NCBI RefSeq assembly: GCF_010892395.1
Contig: NZ_JAACKB010000072.1
Coordinates: forward strand, 1 to 6,342
Direction: 5' to 3'
DNA: 6,342 nt
Origin: Sulfurovum sp. bin170
GTDB taxonomy: Bacteria > Campylobacterota > Campylobacteria > Campylobacterales > Sulfurovaceae
How positions within the stretch are numbered: the first letter of the stretch is position 1; the number at the start of each line of letters is the position of its first letter. Positions 6,257 through 6,342 of this stretch are shown piece by piece. The notes beneath the pieces were generated by a model. That model worked only from the letters and a program-made list of their open reading frames with translations, was not told the origin of the DNA and did no database searches. The translations under genes were made by a program, and so were the position numbers.

Positions 6257-6342
6257 ATTAGCGAGGCTGAAGCCATCGTTTCCTTATATGCAATTTGCAT
6301 TTTCGGAATCGGCGTGTTTACACCCGAACTATTTGGTTCAAA
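6245..6342. repeat. Dispersed direct repeat, copy 2 (cut by window end)
   Basis: This is the second copy of the unit at 49-146, same orientation, 94 of 98 positions identical and no gaps. It starts at caatgccaatga and is still matching when the window ends in ttcaaa, so its true length is not known. The inverted A' and B' modules seen after copy 1 would fall just beyond the edge. A frame open from ATG 6216 runs through it to the window end (MVYQVSWANCNANELARLK and onward), the counterpart of the frame in copy 1. Three of the four differences (positions equivalent to 83, 88 and 108) fall in the pair of segments cggttccg/tggaatcg. They weaken that possible stem, so it is probably not conserved. 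The fourth lies in the loop of atgca-atn-tgcat and leaves its stem intact. Confidence 0.9.

Noticed and set aside
49..6342. CRISPR repeats or a composite transposon
   Set aside because: The two copies are 6.2 kb apart with genes between and no regular spacers, and there is no transposase gene in or near the repeats.

Overview
The window looks like a piece of a Campylobacterota (Epsilonproteobacteria) chromosome, perhaps of the Sulfurimonas/Sulfurovum type. This rests on the AT-rich coding style, the form of the pseudopilin leader (MKKA before FTLIE), an A/T-tract promoter without a good -35 box, and a compact gene layout. It is an inference from style. No rRNA, tRNA or marker gene is present to fix the taxonomy.

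Layout from left to right. Positions 1-238 are non-coding or repeat-derived. They hold a GC-rich hairpin (16-42), the first copy of a dispersed repeat (49 to at least 146), and inverted sub-modules of that repeat running on to about 182. A ribosome binding site at 223-228 then serves a small type IV pilin-like gene on the + strand (239-640). That gene converges with tamB on the - strand (648-4319), with only 7 bp between the two stop codons. tamB follows tamA (4316-6013, - strand) with a 4-nt TTGA overlap, so tamA-tamB is a translationally coupled operon read leftwards from a promoter near 6040. Positions 6014-6342 hold that promoter, an AT-rich stretch, a short open frame that may be a gene stump (6161-6256), nested palindromes (6217-6236), and a second copy of the repeat (6245 to the window edge).

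The main gene pair is the translocation and assembly module. TamA is an Omp85-family outer-membrane barrel with three POTRA domains. TamB is a long inner-membrane-anchored AsmA-like protein that spans the periplasm and docks on TamA. Together they are linked to outer-membrane protein assembly and, by family knowledge, to phospholipid transport between the membranes. The pseudopilin is unrelated in function and simply abuts the operon.

The least explained part is the repeat. Two directly oriented copies, 94 of 98 positions identical without gaps and 6196 bp apart, bracket the gene block. Copy 1 also contains two segments that recur as reverse complements in the order A-B-A'-B', which as RNA or single-stranded DNA would have pseudoknot topology. 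Each copy sits 6-8 nt downstream of a different hairpin. No transposase, integrase or CRISPR gene is seen. I read it as a dispersed, non-autonomous, structured repeat of unknown nature.
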